Shown: piece by piece, positions 47,941 through 61,770 of the stretch
Numbering within the stretch: position 1 is the stretch's first letter
Layout of the letters: every line of letters begins with the position of its first letter
Notes under the pieces: generated by a model
Told to the model about the DNA's origin: nothing
Database searches by the model: none
The model's input: the letters and a program-made list of their open reading frames with translations, nothing else
Program-made: the position numbers and the translations under genes
Assembly: GCA_022432975.1 (NCBI GenBank)
Contig: CM039502.1
Span: 26,272,996 to 26,336,995 of the forward strand
Origin: Begonia masoniana
Taxonomy: Eukaryota; Streptophyta; Magnoliopsida; Cucurbitales; Begoniaceae
Direction: 5' to 3'
Length of the DNA: 64,000 nt

Positions 47941-50900
47941 TGTCACGACCCAAATTCGTTGGCCGAATCAGGTGGTCACAATCATCATACTATAACGTTA
48001 ACTTTTACTTAACATTTTGGAACATGAAAATTTCAACTTTTAAAACTTTAAAATGATTTAAGAAATAGAGGAGGAATAAAAATAGAATAGAAATGGCCTC
48101 GGTTTTAAGGACAGAGGCGAAAAGAAAAACACATGGGATGGATTGATCGGTCAATGCAACCGATCGTTTGGCATCCACTGGGATTCACTCAGCCGAACAA
48201 ACATTGACCGATTAATATCTACACTCAACATCAGCCGAATGACACCTTTGCCGAACGATATCAACCGATTACATCTGCCTAGAACATCGACTGATTACAT
48301 CTGCCGAAAAATATCGACTGATACATCTGCAGTTAACACCTGTCGATTACATCTGCCGATATGATCGATTACATCTGCCGAAAAATATCGACTGATTACA
48401 TCTGCCGATATGATCGATTACATCTGCCGAAAAATATCGACTGATTACATCTGCCGAAAAATATCGACTGATTACATCTGCCGAAAAATATCGACTGATT
48501 ACATCTGCCGAAAAATATCGACTGATTACATCTGCCGAAAAATATCGACTGATTACATCTGCCGAAAAATATCGACTGATTACATCTGCCGAAAAATATC
48601 GACTGATTACATCTGCCGATATGATCGATTACATCTGCCGAAAAATATCGACTGATTACATCTGCCGAAAAATATCGACTGATTACATCTGCCGAAAAAT
48701 ATCGACTGATTACATCTGCCGAAAAATATCGACTGATTACATCTGCCGAAAAATATCGACTGATTACATCTGCCGAAAAATATCGACTGATTACATCTGC
48801 CGATATGATCGATTACATCTGCCGATATGATCGATTACATCTGCCGAAAAATATCGACTGATTACATCTGCCGATATGATCGATTACATCTGCCGATATG
48901 ATCGATTACATCTGCCGAAAAATATCGACTGATACATCTGCAGTTAACACCTGTCGATTACATCTGCCGAAAAATATCGACTGATTACATCTGCCGAAAA
49001 ATATCGACTGATTACATCTGCCGAAAAATATCGACTGATTACATCTGCCGATATGATCGATTACATCTGCCGAAAAATATCGACTGATACATCTGCAGTT
49101 AACACCTGTCGATTACATCTGCCGATATGATCGATTACATCTGCCGAAAAATATCGACTGATTACATCTGCCGAAAAATATCGACTGATTACATCTGCCG
49201 ATATGATCGATTACATCTGCCGAAAAATATCGACTGATTACATCTGCCGATATGATCGATTACATCTGCCGATATGATCGATTACATCTGCCGAAAAATA
49301 TCGACTGATTACATCTGCCGAAAAATATCGGTCGAGGCTAACACCCCAACCCTCTCTGGACTTGACATTTTAATGTTCGGATGACATATAACTTCGGTCG
49401 AGGTTAATACTTCTACTCACTCTAGGCTTCTATAAACTGAAAACGCCTTCATAAATCGGACGACATGTAAGGAAATTGATCGGGGTCGACACTTTAACTC
49501 TCTGACTCCTATGTATTTGAATCTTCATCCCAAAAGAAAACAAGTCATAAATTACAATTTGAACGCATAGCAGAATACTTAAAGGAACGGGTGAAAACTT
49601 TTAATCTTAAAATCTGCTTCAAATCATAAACAGTATTAAGCCATTTCAGTATTTGTCATCATAAGAAGATCTTATCCTACTTATGCCTCTGTGTCATGGA
49701 CTATACTAAAACCTGCCATGAGCAACATCCCACGGGTCAAAATCGCCGCCCAGCTACCAAACCTTGCTATGAGCACCATCTAGTAACCCGACTTAGACAT
49801 CATCAACTGGTTTGAGGTCCTCACCTTCCAACTCGTCACCTACATCATAAAGTTTAAACTATAAACCTAATGCTTAGTAAGGAGTGCGACATATACATAA
49901 ATACTCATGAATGCATGCTTTGTGAAATCATGTTCGTGTTCATGTTCTTGTTTCATCTTTCACTTGACATGGATTAAGGAGGGAATCGTACTGGGGAGCA
50001 GGCAGGTGCATGTAAATGTTCCTAACGGACAATATTCTTGGTCCATTTCATGGACAGTGATTATGGTCCCTCGAGACAGTTTTGTAAACATAGTCATACC
50101 ACCCCAACCCTCACTAAATCATTTCATACATTTCACTTTACATAAATCATGCATGCAAAACTTTTCATGTGTCTATGGAGAAAAACATGATGCATGTACA
50201 TGAGTGCACAAAGAAACATCATACTATAGCAAACCATCATAATGTTCAACAGATCACAATCATCAAACAGTCATCCACACCAGTTTTCTTAGTACCCTTG
50301 TGATGTAGGGCCTCAATGGCCGGAACCCTAACACCTATTTACCTGAATCCCTTAGCAAGTCGTGCCCTCACCTTGCTTCTTTTCCACCTAAGACATTTCA
50401 CATTTAAATGTTAAAATCAATCCTAGATAATCCAAATTCCAAAACTAGCTAAGTTCCTAGCTAAGGTAACCTCCTAAAATTTAGCTTATCCTATTCGGCA
50501 TTTCATCGAACACCCCGTGTGCATACTTTAACTCCAATAACATTAATGACATCTATTCCATCAACTACCAAAGTTTAATTCCACATTCCTTATTTCTCAA
50601 TCTACTATCACCAACATTCGTAAATATATCATTATTAGCTATTGACACAATAAAAGCATCAATTCTCACAAGTCCTAGATTGAATAAACCTTTCCCGTAA
50701 TCGAACTCCAACCGAACTAAACTCGAAGGATGTAAGGGTCTTACCTAGAGTTCGAATCCTTGAAGAAATGAAGGAAGAAACCGTTAGCCGTCTCGAGAGA
50801 GAAAGCTTGGAGAAAATAGCTTAGAGGGAAAGGGAGTCAGCTGAATATAGGAATTCTCATGGAAAGAGAGGTTTTTATGAGGGTTTTAGATTTCCTTATC

Positions 50901-51070
50901 CATTTATATATCAATTAAAGTCCACCTTAATTACAATTTTGCCATTCAACCTAATTTTTCTCACAAACAAGTAACACCTGTCGATTAAGACTCTCACAAA
51001 TTTCTTATTCTACAAACCACCCCAAATTATTCATGGGATAAATACCTGACCGAAAGTGCTGGGAGTTACA
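47941..51070 (-). mobile_element. Solo LTR (minus orientation) with satellite-like array
   Basis: It begins TGTCACGACC at 47941 and ends GGGAGTTACA at 51070, flanked by CGTAA at 47936-47940 and 51071-51075. The arms CCTACATCAT (49839-49848) and GTGATGTAGG (50300-50309) are present. There is no internal region or primer-binding site, so the element was reduced to one LTR by recombination. Confidence 0.85.
48285..49335. repeat. Tandem array of 27-bp and 22-bp units, about 40 copies
   Basis: Every unit starts ACATCTGCCG. The 27-bp form continues AAAAATATCGACTGATT and the 22-bp form ATATGATCGATT. A third form with GCAGTTAACACCTGTCG occurs at about 48320, 48940 and 49095. Order varies, with runs of up to eight identical 27-bp units. 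Open frames across it are artefacts. Confidence 0.93.
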
Positions 51071-51589
51071 CGTAATCCCCGCCCTATTGTCATTTTCCGT
51101 GCATGCAAACAATACAACTTTCACATAGCAGAACATGTAACATGATAGTCTCGTGATACTTTGACACCGAAAGTGTTCAAAGTATCAAAATGGTTCATCC
51201 TCTCAATAGATCACAACAAAATCATATATCATGTATACTAAAAAAAATGTGAAAAAACCATACGTACATATACATATAAAACCGACGTGCTGGCAGACAG
51301 ACTTTGTCATACTTTTTAAGATGGCAATGCAGAAAGCATAAAATCTTTACCTCAACGATGACTACTTCTCTTCAGCAAATGAGCAACAACCTCTAGCATC
51401 GGGTCGAAATTTGCAGAATCTTCTGAGCCTAAAGAAAACCAAAGACGTGAATATTCCGACGTGAATATTCCACTCAACATTAAGAGAAGACATGGATGAG
51501 TCCTATACTAGGACCTGGAACCTAATTCGACAGCACTACAAATAGCTGCGAACTTCGCCGAGGCAACAAAAGTTTTGCAAAATATAAAG

Positions 51590-53034
51590 GACATGCACTC
51601 GATCCTTCACCTAAGTGGTCGACACTTCAAACTCTCGTATTCCACTATGTGTCAACCAGTCTCCCAAGCGGTCGACACTTTAAATTCTCTAGTTTTACCA
51701 AGTGTCGATCGGTTTCCTTAGCGATCGACAATTCAAACTCTCCGGTTTAGCATTGGTCGACACTTCATCCAAAAGTATCGACCCATGCTTGGTGGTCGAC
51801 ACTTCCCTCAAAGTGTCGACCCCTTAGACCCTCGAGCCCTCGATGAAATGCACGACCAGTTTACACTTTCCCTCGAAGTGTTGATCGTTGGTCGATATAG
51901 CAAAGGGGATTTCATCAAACTAGCCATTTCCCGTCGTTTCTTGCCTCCAAACGGTGAATAAACCTGCACAAACTCCAAATACACAAAAATGCATCCAAAA
52001 TCGAAAGATAATTCAAAGGATTTGAGCTTCTTTGCTCGAATTCGACTCTAACTATAAACCATAAATACAGCTCAAAAACATAGATGTTAAGACAATTTAC
52101 CCTTGAAGCGTCTTCATGAAAGTTGTTGCTAGGAGTCTCACGAATGCATCTCCGACTTTTAAATGCAATGATTCACACACTCACCTCTCACTCTCTCTTC
52201 TTCCTCCTCTCTCCTTGTGTGGCGGCGTGAGGAAAGCATAAACAAGGGTTTCCCAAACCCTTTTAATAAATTTCCCCTTTCCCTTATATTTAATTTATTA
52301 ATTATAATTATGTTTATTTAATATAATTTCTTTTTATGTTTAAATAATCCACCACATCTCAAATTTCAAACATTTTTTCCAAATTCTAACCCAACATAAA
52401 AATCCCAATTACCCTATGTAAATTTTCTGATACCAACCGCACAATAACTATCCAATTTGTCGATGTTTGACCAATTGACTAAAAAATTCAAAGTGATCAC
52501 AAAACGTCAAAACGTGTCAACTCATGATACATTGTCAGTTAATAAAGAAAAAATCGACATGTGGAGTTTTATAAAACACAAAAATACCATTTTTTACAAC
52601 TTGTTTGGTCGATTGGAAGTGAGAAACGACGATGGGGGGTGGTTTTCCCGATCTTTCATTGCTAGAAATTGCCAAAGTGTCGACCGTTGTAGATTGTTTG
52701 TCGAAACTTTGAACTCTATTTCTAGAAGCAGAGAATTCCAAGTGTCAATCTCTTTGAGAGATCGGTCAACACCTTGAAGTTTGACTACTTTGGAGACCCA
52801 AGAGCAATGAAGGGTCGATCTTAAGGTCAAGGTGTTGACCCTTGCTTGAAGTGTCGACTATTTTGAAGATTGATCGGTCGCAGACCAAAGATGAGAAGAA
52901 CAAGTGTTGACCATTATGGATGGCGGTCCACCCATGGTAAAACTTAAGAGCATCAAAGGGTCAACCCTTGCTTGGTATTGGTCGACCCATGCTGGATGCG
53001 GTAGATCGTTTGTAGGTTCTAGTCGACAGCACAG
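51590..53034. other. Non-coding centre of the large inverted repeat
   Basis: Apart from the GTCGAC-type words, 51900-52450 is AT-rich with no recognisable gene. The open frames at 52457-52830 overlap the repeats on both strands and show no family features. Confidence 0.4.
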
Positions 53035-53945
53035 TCTTTAGTTTTAGAAAATTTTGTCGCCTCGGCGAAGTCGCAGCCATTTATAGTGTTTCCAGTTTTT
53101 GTTCCTAATCCTGGTATAGGACTCATCCATGTGTCTTCCTTAGTATTTGGAAAGGGTATTCATCACATTGATTTTTTTTTTTAGGCTCAGACTCAGACGA
53201 GTCCGTGGATTTTGAGTTGTTGCCAAGTGTTGTCGCTCCTGCACGTAAGAGGAACAAAAATCGTCGAGGTAAGAGTTTAATGATTTTTGCATTGCATCGT
53301 TTCATAAAAACCTATTTTGGTGAGCTGTCATCTATATATAAAACCTGACGGGGCCTGTCACCAGCATGTCTATTTTCACATATATGTACGTATGATTTAC
53401 ATATTTACCATTGATGCATGGTACTTTATATTCTTGTGACGTATTATCTGGGAGGATGAATCATCTTGATGCTTTGGATGGTTTCAGTGTCAAAGCATCA
53501 AGAGCTTATCCTCATACATCTTCTACTGTGTAAAGATGTCTCGTTTGCACTGTTACGAAAATGGATAATAGGGAAGTGATGATGTGCTCCTTAGGTTTCG
53601 AATCCCTAAACTTGATCAGAGTATATTTATTGATTTCGGTTACGGGTGGTGTCGTCGTTAACTCGTTCTCCGGCCACCTGAAATAACGTTGATGAATTTT
53701 TGAATTACCATTACTTTTCACCTTCGTTTTGGCTCATGATGTGTTGCGAGTCCTTTGGGTCGCCTTCTTTCCATGTTAATGTGCCGGAAGGGTTCTTATG
53801 TGACCCCCTTTTTTAACTAGGATGATTTTAAAGTGAAATGTACAATAATGACCTATTTTAGTATAGTTGTCTATGTATACAATAATGTTTTAAATAATGC
53901 TGAAAGATTAAAGATTAATTATGCGATGTCACACAGGGTGTTACG

Positions 53946-54721
53946 TGTGACACCGATAATTAATGCAATTATGGACAATAAAAATATGCAGAAATAAATG
54001 AGACAGGAGGTAGGTAACGCAGTTCGGCAATCAGCCTACGTCTGTGGAGCCACATCCAGATATAAAAATATTTCACGAGTTAACAAAGTTATAAGACAAT
54101 CGGACTTATACAAATAAAGACTCCCTTTTATCTTTGTCGCCACCTTTTCCTAACTTCCCAATGAAACTGTTTTTGTGAGCTCCCTTCGACTTAAGATCGA
54201 TCTCTCCCGAGATCTAAAAAGCAACAAGATCCCCTTGTTGTTTGCGACTCCTCTTAGAATCCGTGTTATGGCAATATCCCCTTGCCCACGATCAAGTACG
54301 ACAAGCTCCCCTTGTCAATAAACAGAACTCCTCCCGAGTTTGAATGCAGCCTCCTCCCGAGACTGAGCTTCAATGAAGAATAAGAAGATTGCCTCCTACA
54401 ACACCGTTTGTAACACCAGGGCATTGTCTTTGGACGCAATAAATCAACACACTCCAATAATCGATGAAATCCACAACATAAGAAGAGTGTGTAAAACAAT
54501 CACAAACCCATACGCAGAAGCGTTGGGAGTGAAAGAAAAATGACGGACGAAGAAACCTTCTCTCGTGAATAACCAAAAATCCATCCATTGTTTTCACAGA
54601 AACGAATCCTTAAATATCATTGGTAACTCTAATATTTTCGATTTAATTTAGTTACCAAAATAGATTTAATGCCACAAGGAATAAGGAAACCTAATCTCAT
54701 AAAAACGGTTGTGTGACACCA
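53946..54721 (-). mobile_element. Possible solo LTR, copia type
   Basis: The stretch begins TGTGACACCGATAATT and ends GGTTGTGTGACACCA, giving TG...CA ends on either strand. It contains ACGCAGTTCGG...CCTACGTCTGTGG near 54017-54047, wording common in minus-oriented plant copia LTRs. No clean target duplication was found, so this is tentative. Confidence 0.4.
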
Positions 54722-56290
54722 TGTGTGACATTTTAGGAAAGTATCTTCAACAACTTGAATATGGATCCAAAAACTTAGGAGAGCATGCCATGATTCATGT
54801 GATCTCGAAGCCTAATAGATTTCAACAAATCTCTATCAAATCGGCTTATCAAAACAAAGTTTTCCAAAAAACAAGTGTCTTTAGATTTTTCAACAACTTT
54901 CCTAATATTCACGTTTCCTTATTTTTCTCTTCAACAATATCTTCATGATTTTCAATATGCATCCATCAATAATCTGAATATAATATTTCTTGATTACCAA
55001 GAAATAAATTATCACTTTGGAAAATAGTGGAATAAAATATTATCTCCATAAATATAATTTGCCAAAAAATCAATGCCAACATAATTGTAATATATTTGCA
55101 TTTACAAATGCCACACCAGTTGCTCATTGAACATGTTTTTCTTAAGATGATGGAAATGAGGTTTCTTGGAAAGATGTTTGAAAATAATTCTTTATTTCAC
55201 TATGTTTTGAATTGAAAGGTAAAAAAAGTTTTACATGCACTTACAATTAGTATAAACATTCCTACTAAGTTAGTTACCCACCCAACTACCTTCACTGGCA
55301 AAACCAAGAGCAACCCATAACTGGGTGATAAGTCTTGAAAAAAAAGTTATTATATAGTGTATTTTATGAATATGGTTGTTAAAAATCGGTGATTAAATAA
55401 ATAAAAGAATCAATCTTTTACTACATAATGCTTTAACATCGCATGTAGCATCGGATTTGCATAAAATATGCATTTTTTTATTCTTTTAAAGAAATATTTG
55501 TTCAAAATCAGTATCTTTTGTAGATTGTTGATGATGCAATCATATTTTAAGGAGCAAATAGATTTTAAAAGCTAGAAGTTGCAAAAGAAAGATTCTAAAT
55601 AGAGAGAGAATATGGAAAAAACAAGATTTTGGAAGAAAAAAGATAATCTAATCTAAATTAAATATTTTAATTAGATAAGGAAAGAGAAAATCTTGGGAAA
55701 CAAGATTAATTTAAAAAGAAGCACCTTTTGCTGAAGAATGCAGAGCCGAACAAATGCCTCAGTGCCTAGTACCAGAAAGAAAAAGAAAGGAGAAGACTTA
55801 GAGAAGAAACAAGAAGACTTCTCAGATGAAAACCTAGAAGAGTTCATACTAGACTCCGTTGTTGCAACATCGCGCAACAACATCACGACAAAAAGAAGTT
55901 TAATCATATTTTTTTAATTTTGAATATATGATGTCTATGATTATATCTTCTACTCTTATGGGCTAAGTTCTGGATGGCTAGGAGGAGAGATTACTTGATT
56001 ATGTGAATGTTATTTATTTTTACTAAATTTAGTCGCTTGAATAAATTACATTATTCAATATTCTTTTTATGTTTATTTTATTCAGTGTGCGAAATACATG
56101 AATAAATATTTAAATTCTTATTATATGTAATAGTAAATAAGAATTGAAAATGATATTGAATTGTGTGAAAGATTGACTTCATATATGTTATGTTGTTAAC
56201 TTCAAACATTTACTCATCATTTTGTTTGATTCACATGACTTATTAAAATTGTGCATAAAAGAATTTTTTTTGATATTTGTTGATGTGCCC
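54722..56290. other. AT-rich DNA, no gene recognised
   Basis: The open frames at 54709-54948 and 55671-55907 have no family features. Long A/T-rich stretches dominate. Part of this may be decayed internal DNA of the gypsy element that follows. Confidence 0.4.
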
Positions 56291-56291
56291 C

Positions 56292-56463
56292 ATAGGCCCA
56301 TTATACGATCCCAGACCCGAGTCCACAATTTTACTAACACACTTGTCTCTTTTGCAGGTCATGGTTCGTGTGAAGACTTGGAGGACACCATGGACGACTT
56401 GAAGTGGGAGATTAAAGTTGAGGACGTTGACCAACCAAAGCATCTACTCATGTGGAAAGACTA
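56292..56463 (+). pseudogene. Likely C-terminal tail of a gypsy polyprotein
   Basis: The frame reads PIIRSQTRVHNFTNTLVSF and then an acidic segment ending LLMWKD before a stop at 56462-56464. A (P)xxRSx-x-(K/R) motif followed by a short acidic tail is how many Ty3-type polyproteins finish, and an LTR-like region follows. Only the tail is seen, so the assignment rests on position and a short motif. Confidence 0.35.
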
Positions 56464-59400
56464 AAGAGGCACCTTAATGCTCACATGGGAATTTGTCTTC
56501 CCGAGCTTTGATATTTGTTGTTTTTTTTTTTTGAAATTTCGAACTTATTGGCAAACGTTGGCCTTCTTGTTTAAACTTTATTAGATGAATGTTAGGATTA
56601 GATGGATGTTAGGATTAGATGGATGATAGGATTAGTTGGTGGCTTGGTTTGGCTCATTGAAGTTGAAGAGATGGCTCAAGCCCATATGATGACCCATCAT
56701 TCCCCTTCCAAGCCCAAGCCCAAGCCCAAGCCCACCATTAGGTCTATATATTCATGGCATTGGTGTTTGTAACTTTTTTTGGTTGATTTATGAGCACCCA
56801 CGGATTCCTCTCTCAATAGAAGAAGAAGCTTGGAGCAAAGAGCTTCCAAGGTAAGCTCGGTTGACAACAACCGAGGGGTTGCGCCCCCGAACCATTCTTC
56901 TAACTTGGTAGCTAGTTGGAGTGGATTTTGCCACCTCCTCCACTCTTTTGAGAGCGGAAAACAGCAAGGAGTGGCCATAACTGATTCCTTGAATCGAGTT
57001 ATCTTCCTTAGAAGAAACTCTTGCCGGAAGCTCCATTGAAGCACTCACCGGCCGATTCTCAGAAAACAGTCCATAAATCCTACATCTTAACGAATCTGGA
57101 CCACGATTTTCACCAGCACACACTTCACTCACTTCACAAGATTCACCTAAAATTTTATTAAATTTCGAGCACGTTTGATATTTCTTTTACATTTTGCATT
57201 CTCGGATTTACTCGGATTTGTGTCACCTGGAGCTAACGGTCTTCTTCGAGTTCTTGAGTCCTATTTGCAGGTCGGAGCTCATCATTTTTCTTTCAAAAGC
57301 ATGAAGAAAATATTATGAGAATTATTCAAGCAACTCTAGCAAGTTGTATTAAATTAGAATTTCTATGTCATCTAATTTGTTTTGTTGCAACATTCACAGA
57401 ACAGTATAATAACATTCATATGAAAAGGAAAATCGAATTTAGGTCATCTCTCCATTATTTGACTTACTTATCCGATTGTTTGCGCACTATTTTATTATTT
57501 TAATTTTCATTTAATTTATCTTACCCAATTCTATCATCAATTGATTTTGTTTTACTTAGATTTAAAGTTTGATAATTTTATCTCTGCGGGATTCGACATT
57601 TACTTATCACTATTACTTGCTTGCAATATGTGTGTAACGCCCCGAGTTATCTGAACCCGGTTCGTTACACAGAAGCCCGTACATGACTAAGAAATCCCAA
57701 CTGTATTAATATTACTATTATTATATTTTTTTTTAACTTTGCTCAACATCCAGCATTTGACATAAGCTAAAATCTCAAAACATTTAAAAACTTGCAGCGG
57801 AAATCATTTGGACAGCAATAGAGTTAAACAAAACTATGAACGTTGATTTGAAGTGTAAGAAATAATCGGCTAAAAAGAAATAGAGGTTTAAATCGTGAAA
57901 TACTTGGAAAGTCGCGGAAGTCAAACGCATCTACCGATGGATAAAGTCAACGGAAGAAGCAGAAACAGGCTTCTACCGATGACGTAGACTAGAAGAGTTG
58001 GAAACAAAAAAAACATCTCTTGGTGGACTGCATCTACCGATGACGTCAGCCGACTAAATTACTTATTCAACATCTACCGATCGCAAGCGACAAAACCTAT
58101 TACCCACTCATACCGGTAGTGCAAAATCTACATCTTCCGATGGCATTGAACCTATATCATCCGATGGCTTAACTGAAGACATCTTCCGATAGAATTAAAC
58201 CTACATCGTCCGATGGCTTAACTGAAGACATCTTCCGATAGGATTTAAACCTACATCATCCGATGGCTAAACTGAAGACATCTTCCGATAGACAACATAA
58301 CTATAACTCAACGTCTTCCGATAGACATCATCTAACGATAGAAGACAGGGCGACATTTCAACTATTTCTTGCTATGCCAACACAACTTAAATACAGAAAG
58401 AATTTACTTATTTCACTAAGACCATTCTGAAATAACTCGAATCATTGCACCACTCAAATCCAGTAAAAACCAACATTAAAAAAAAACTCAACAGAATATC
58501 TGTAACACCTGAGATTAAATTTAAAAGAATAATAAAATAGGTTGTTTTAAGTAATTGAGTTTTAATTAATTGAAATGTAAAGTAAATAATTTGATTGAAA
58601 TTAAGTTGAAATTAAGACGGGGATTAGGTTAATTTAATAACGAGATTTAACTGAAATTTGTATTGGTCGGAAACACGGGAGGGCAAAACGGTAATTGAGG
58701 ATTAATTAACAGTTAGTTTTATTCTTCTTATTATTATTATTTAAAAAATAAATAAATAAACATAAAACGACAGAATGGCCGAAGCCATTCTGTCGTCGAG
58801 CAGTCGGGCAGCGAAGGCAGGGGAGAGGGAAGGAGGGCGAGGGGCGATGAACGCCGGCGATTTCTCGCCGTTCTCCGGCCAGACAACTCTGGCGAGGAGG
58901 TTCCGGCCGTCTCCGCGCGCGTACTGACTGGTAAGCATGAGTTTTCCCTGTTTTTGCTCCCTGTTTTTGCTCTGTTAGAGGCCGAGTGTGAGGAGCGAGT
59001 TTAAGCTCCGATCACCGGCCGATTTTGGACACCTCCGGCGTGGGTTTGCCGACCCTTGGTCCTGTTTTAGTCGCCTGGCCGTGGGGAGCCGGTTTGGGTG
59101 AAAAATCAGAGAGCCCTCTTTAGGTCATTTCGGGTTTTTGCTTGTAGAATGGGATTTTTAGTTAGATTATGTTAATTGAGGGTATATGTGGTTGATTGGT
59201 GAAGAATTGAGTGAGAATTGATAGAAAATTGGAAAAGGGAAAAATTCCCGGCTTAGGGCAGTTCGGGTTTTGTGATATTTGACCTAGCTAGGGTCGTTTG
59301 TTTTCAAATTCCTTTTGGCAGGTTAAAATAGGTTATTAGAGGAGTACGTGGCCGCTGGAATCGTTTGATTCCGATAACCGACGCAAAAGTTATGCACGTT

Positions 59401-59942
59401 TGAGGTTTCGGGTCGGTTTTTACCGAACCCAAATTGGTGGCCCGTTTCGTTAGGTTTTTGTTGGATTAGGCTAGAAATAGTAGTTTGAGAGTAATTGGTG
59501 AATGTAGGCTTAATTTGAATGAAGTTTGAATAATTGTAGTTAGAGTTAGCTTAAATATTCTTTAGAAGTGAATTGTGATGCTTAAGTGACTTTTGTGAAT
59601 GTGATAGGTTACCGAGTGGGGAAATTTACATAGCCAAAGCGAGTAAGTGCGGTGCAAGAGTTCAGGTAAGTAGAGGACGTTTGTTTTGCCTTAGGGCCTA
59701 CACCACAGAACGGTAGGATTTATGTTATGATAATTGTTGTTGGTTGGTTGTCTTCTCCATTCGCTAAGCATTGTTTGTTGTTTGTTGTTGTTTGACGTTT
59801 GGTTGTGGTTAAGAGTGGTTTTAAACGTTTGGTTGTGGTTAAGAGTGGTTTTAAATGTTTGGTTGTGGTTAAGCATGTTTTGAATGTTTTGTGTTGGTTA
59901 AGCATTAGTGGCATATGCATGGTTTTGAAAGAGGTCTTTTGG

Positions 59943-60288
59943 CGGTGGCTCCTCGTCGCGAAGTAGTGTCTGAAATATGGCAAGCTTCGGGAGGTTTCCA
60001 CAAAAGTTGTGTAGTGGCTCCTCGTCGTGAAGTAGTGTCTGAAATATGGCAAGCTTCGGGAGGTTTCCACAAAAGTTGTGTAGTGGCTCCTCGTCGCGAA
60101 GTAGTGTCTGAAATATGGCAAGCTTCGGGAGGTTTCCACAAAAGCTGTGTAGTGGCTCCTCGTCGCGAAGTAGTGTCTGAAATATGGCAAGCTTCGGGAG
60201 GTTTCCACAAAAGTTGTGTAGTGGCTTCTCGTCGCGAAGTAGTGTCTGAAATATGGCAAGCTTCGGGAGGTTCTGCAAGAGGCACCTA
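59943..60288. repeat. 69-bp tandem repeat, five units
   Basis: Each unit contains GTGGCTCCTCGTCGCGAAGT, GAAATATGGCAAGCTTCGGG and TTTCCACAAAAG. Units differ at only a few positions and the last is cut short. The 69-bp period keeps frames open on both strands, which explains the overlapping ORFs. Confidence 0.92.
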
Positions 60289-60780
60289 ACTGTGTATACG
60301 TAAGACGTTGTGTGATAGTTGGTTAAAGTGTAAGGCACTTCGGTGCGGGCAACTAAGGCATCCTTTCGGGTGCGGGCAACTAGCATTGTGTGGTCGTGTT
60401 GTTGTGTTGTGTTGAGTCGGTTTGTTGAGTTGCCTTGGAGTGTGGTGTTATGTTGTCGTGTTGGGTAATGTTGTGTTGCGTTGTAGTGCCGAGTGGTGTT
60501 GTGTTGTTATGTTATTGTTGTGTGAGGTTGTGTGTGCATTGTGCTTGTTTATATTTGTTATCCCTACTTGCTAAAGCTTACGTGTGCATGTGTGTTCTGT
60601 GGTGTAGGTAACGACAGGTGTACAGTGAGCTATGTGATTCAGCCAAGACTTTGGAGCAGTCGGAGATGCACGGGGCTGCCGGTGCGGGCATTGTCGGGGC
60701 GACTCCACCATGGTCTTCGGGAGATGTAGGGGCTTTAATTTTGATAGTTTATTTTAGATGTCTGTCTGTAGACGTTGTGG

Positions 60781-61770
60781 TTAAGAGTGGTTTTAAACGT
60801 TTGGTTGTGGTTAAGAGTGGTTTTAAACGTTTGGTTGTGGTTAAGAGTGGTTTTAAACGTTTGGTTGTGGTTAAGAGTGGTTTTAAACGTTTGGTTGTGG
60901 TTAAGAGTGGTTTTAAACGTTTGGTTGTGGTTAAGAGTGGTTTTAAACGTTTGGTTGTGGTTAAGAGTGGTTTTAAACGTTTGGTTGTGGTTAAGAGTGG
61001 TTTTAAACGTTTGGTTGTGGTTAAGAGTGGTTTTAAACGTTTGGTTGTGGTTAAGAGTGGTTTTAAACGTTTGGTTGTGGTTAAGAGTGGTTTTAAACGT
61101 TTGGTTGTGGTTAAGAGTGGTTTTAAACGTTTGGTTGTGGTTAAGAGTGGTTTTAAACGTTTGGTTGTGGTTAAGAGTGGTTTTAAACGTTTGGTTGTGG
61201 TTAAGAGTGGTTTTAAACGTTTGGTTGTGGTTAAGAGTGGTTTTAAACGTTTGGTTGTGGTTAAGAGTGGTTTTAAACGTTTGGTTGTGGTTAAGAGTGG
61301 TTTTAAACGTTTGGTTGTGGTTAAGAGTGGTTTTAAACGTTTGGTTGTGGTTAAGAGTGGTTTTAAACGTTTGGTTGTGGTTAAGAGTGGTTTTAAACGT
61401 TTGGTTGTGGTTAAGAGTGGTTTTAAACGTTTGGTTGTGGTTAAGAGTGGTTTTAAACGTTTGGTTGTGGTTAAGAGTGGTTTTAAACGTTTGGTTGTGG
61501 TTAAGAGTGGTTTTAAACGTTTGGTTGTGGTTAAGAGTGGTTTTAAACGTTTGGTTGTGGTTAAGAGTGGTTTTAAACGTTTGGTTGTGGTTAAGAGTGG
61601 TTTTAAACGTTTGGTTGTGGTTAAGAGTGGTTTTAAACGTTTGGTTGTGGTTAAGAGTGGTTTTAAACGTTTGGTTGTGGTTAAGAGTGGTTTTAAACGT
61701 TTGGTTGTGGTTAAGAGTGGTTTTAAACGTTTGGTTGTGGTTAAGAGTGGTTTTAAACGTTTGGTTGTGG
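60781..61770. repeat. 30-bp tandem repeat, 33 identical units
   Basis: The unit contains TTAAGAGTGGTTTTAAACGT followed by TTGGTTGTGG and repeats without visible change 33 times. Two to three copies of the same unit also sit at about 59795-59880, the probable source. The 30-bp period leaves long frames open on both strands; these are not genes. Confidence 0.97.

Larger units (their letters stand above)
47830..53690. repeat. Large inverted repeat with a GTCGAC-rich centre, interrupted by a solo LTR
   Basis: Left arm 47830-47940 plus 51071-51580 matches the reverse complement of about 53035-53690. Anchors include GGATGAGTCCTATA (51495) with TATAGGACTCATCC (53113), TTCGCCGAGGC (51554) with GCCTCGGCGAA (53060), and TTTAGGGATTC (47910) with GAATCCCTAAA (53600). 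The centre repeats GGTCGACAC/GTGTCGACC words on both sides (51610-51900 and 52675-53010). The arm length and layout resemble the TIR elements at 8136 and 13531. No transposase is recognised. Confidence 0.65.

Noticed and set aside
48285..49335. CRISPR-like array
   Set aside because: Repeats are directly adjacent without unique spacers, in a plant LTR; it is a satellite-type array.
56697..57132. Minus-strand frames of about 115 codons
   Set aside because: They lie antisense over an LTR promoter and leader and show no protein family features.
59720..60386. Overlapping frames of 120-180 codons on both strands
   Set aside because: They arise from five copies of a 69-bp repeat and have no family features.
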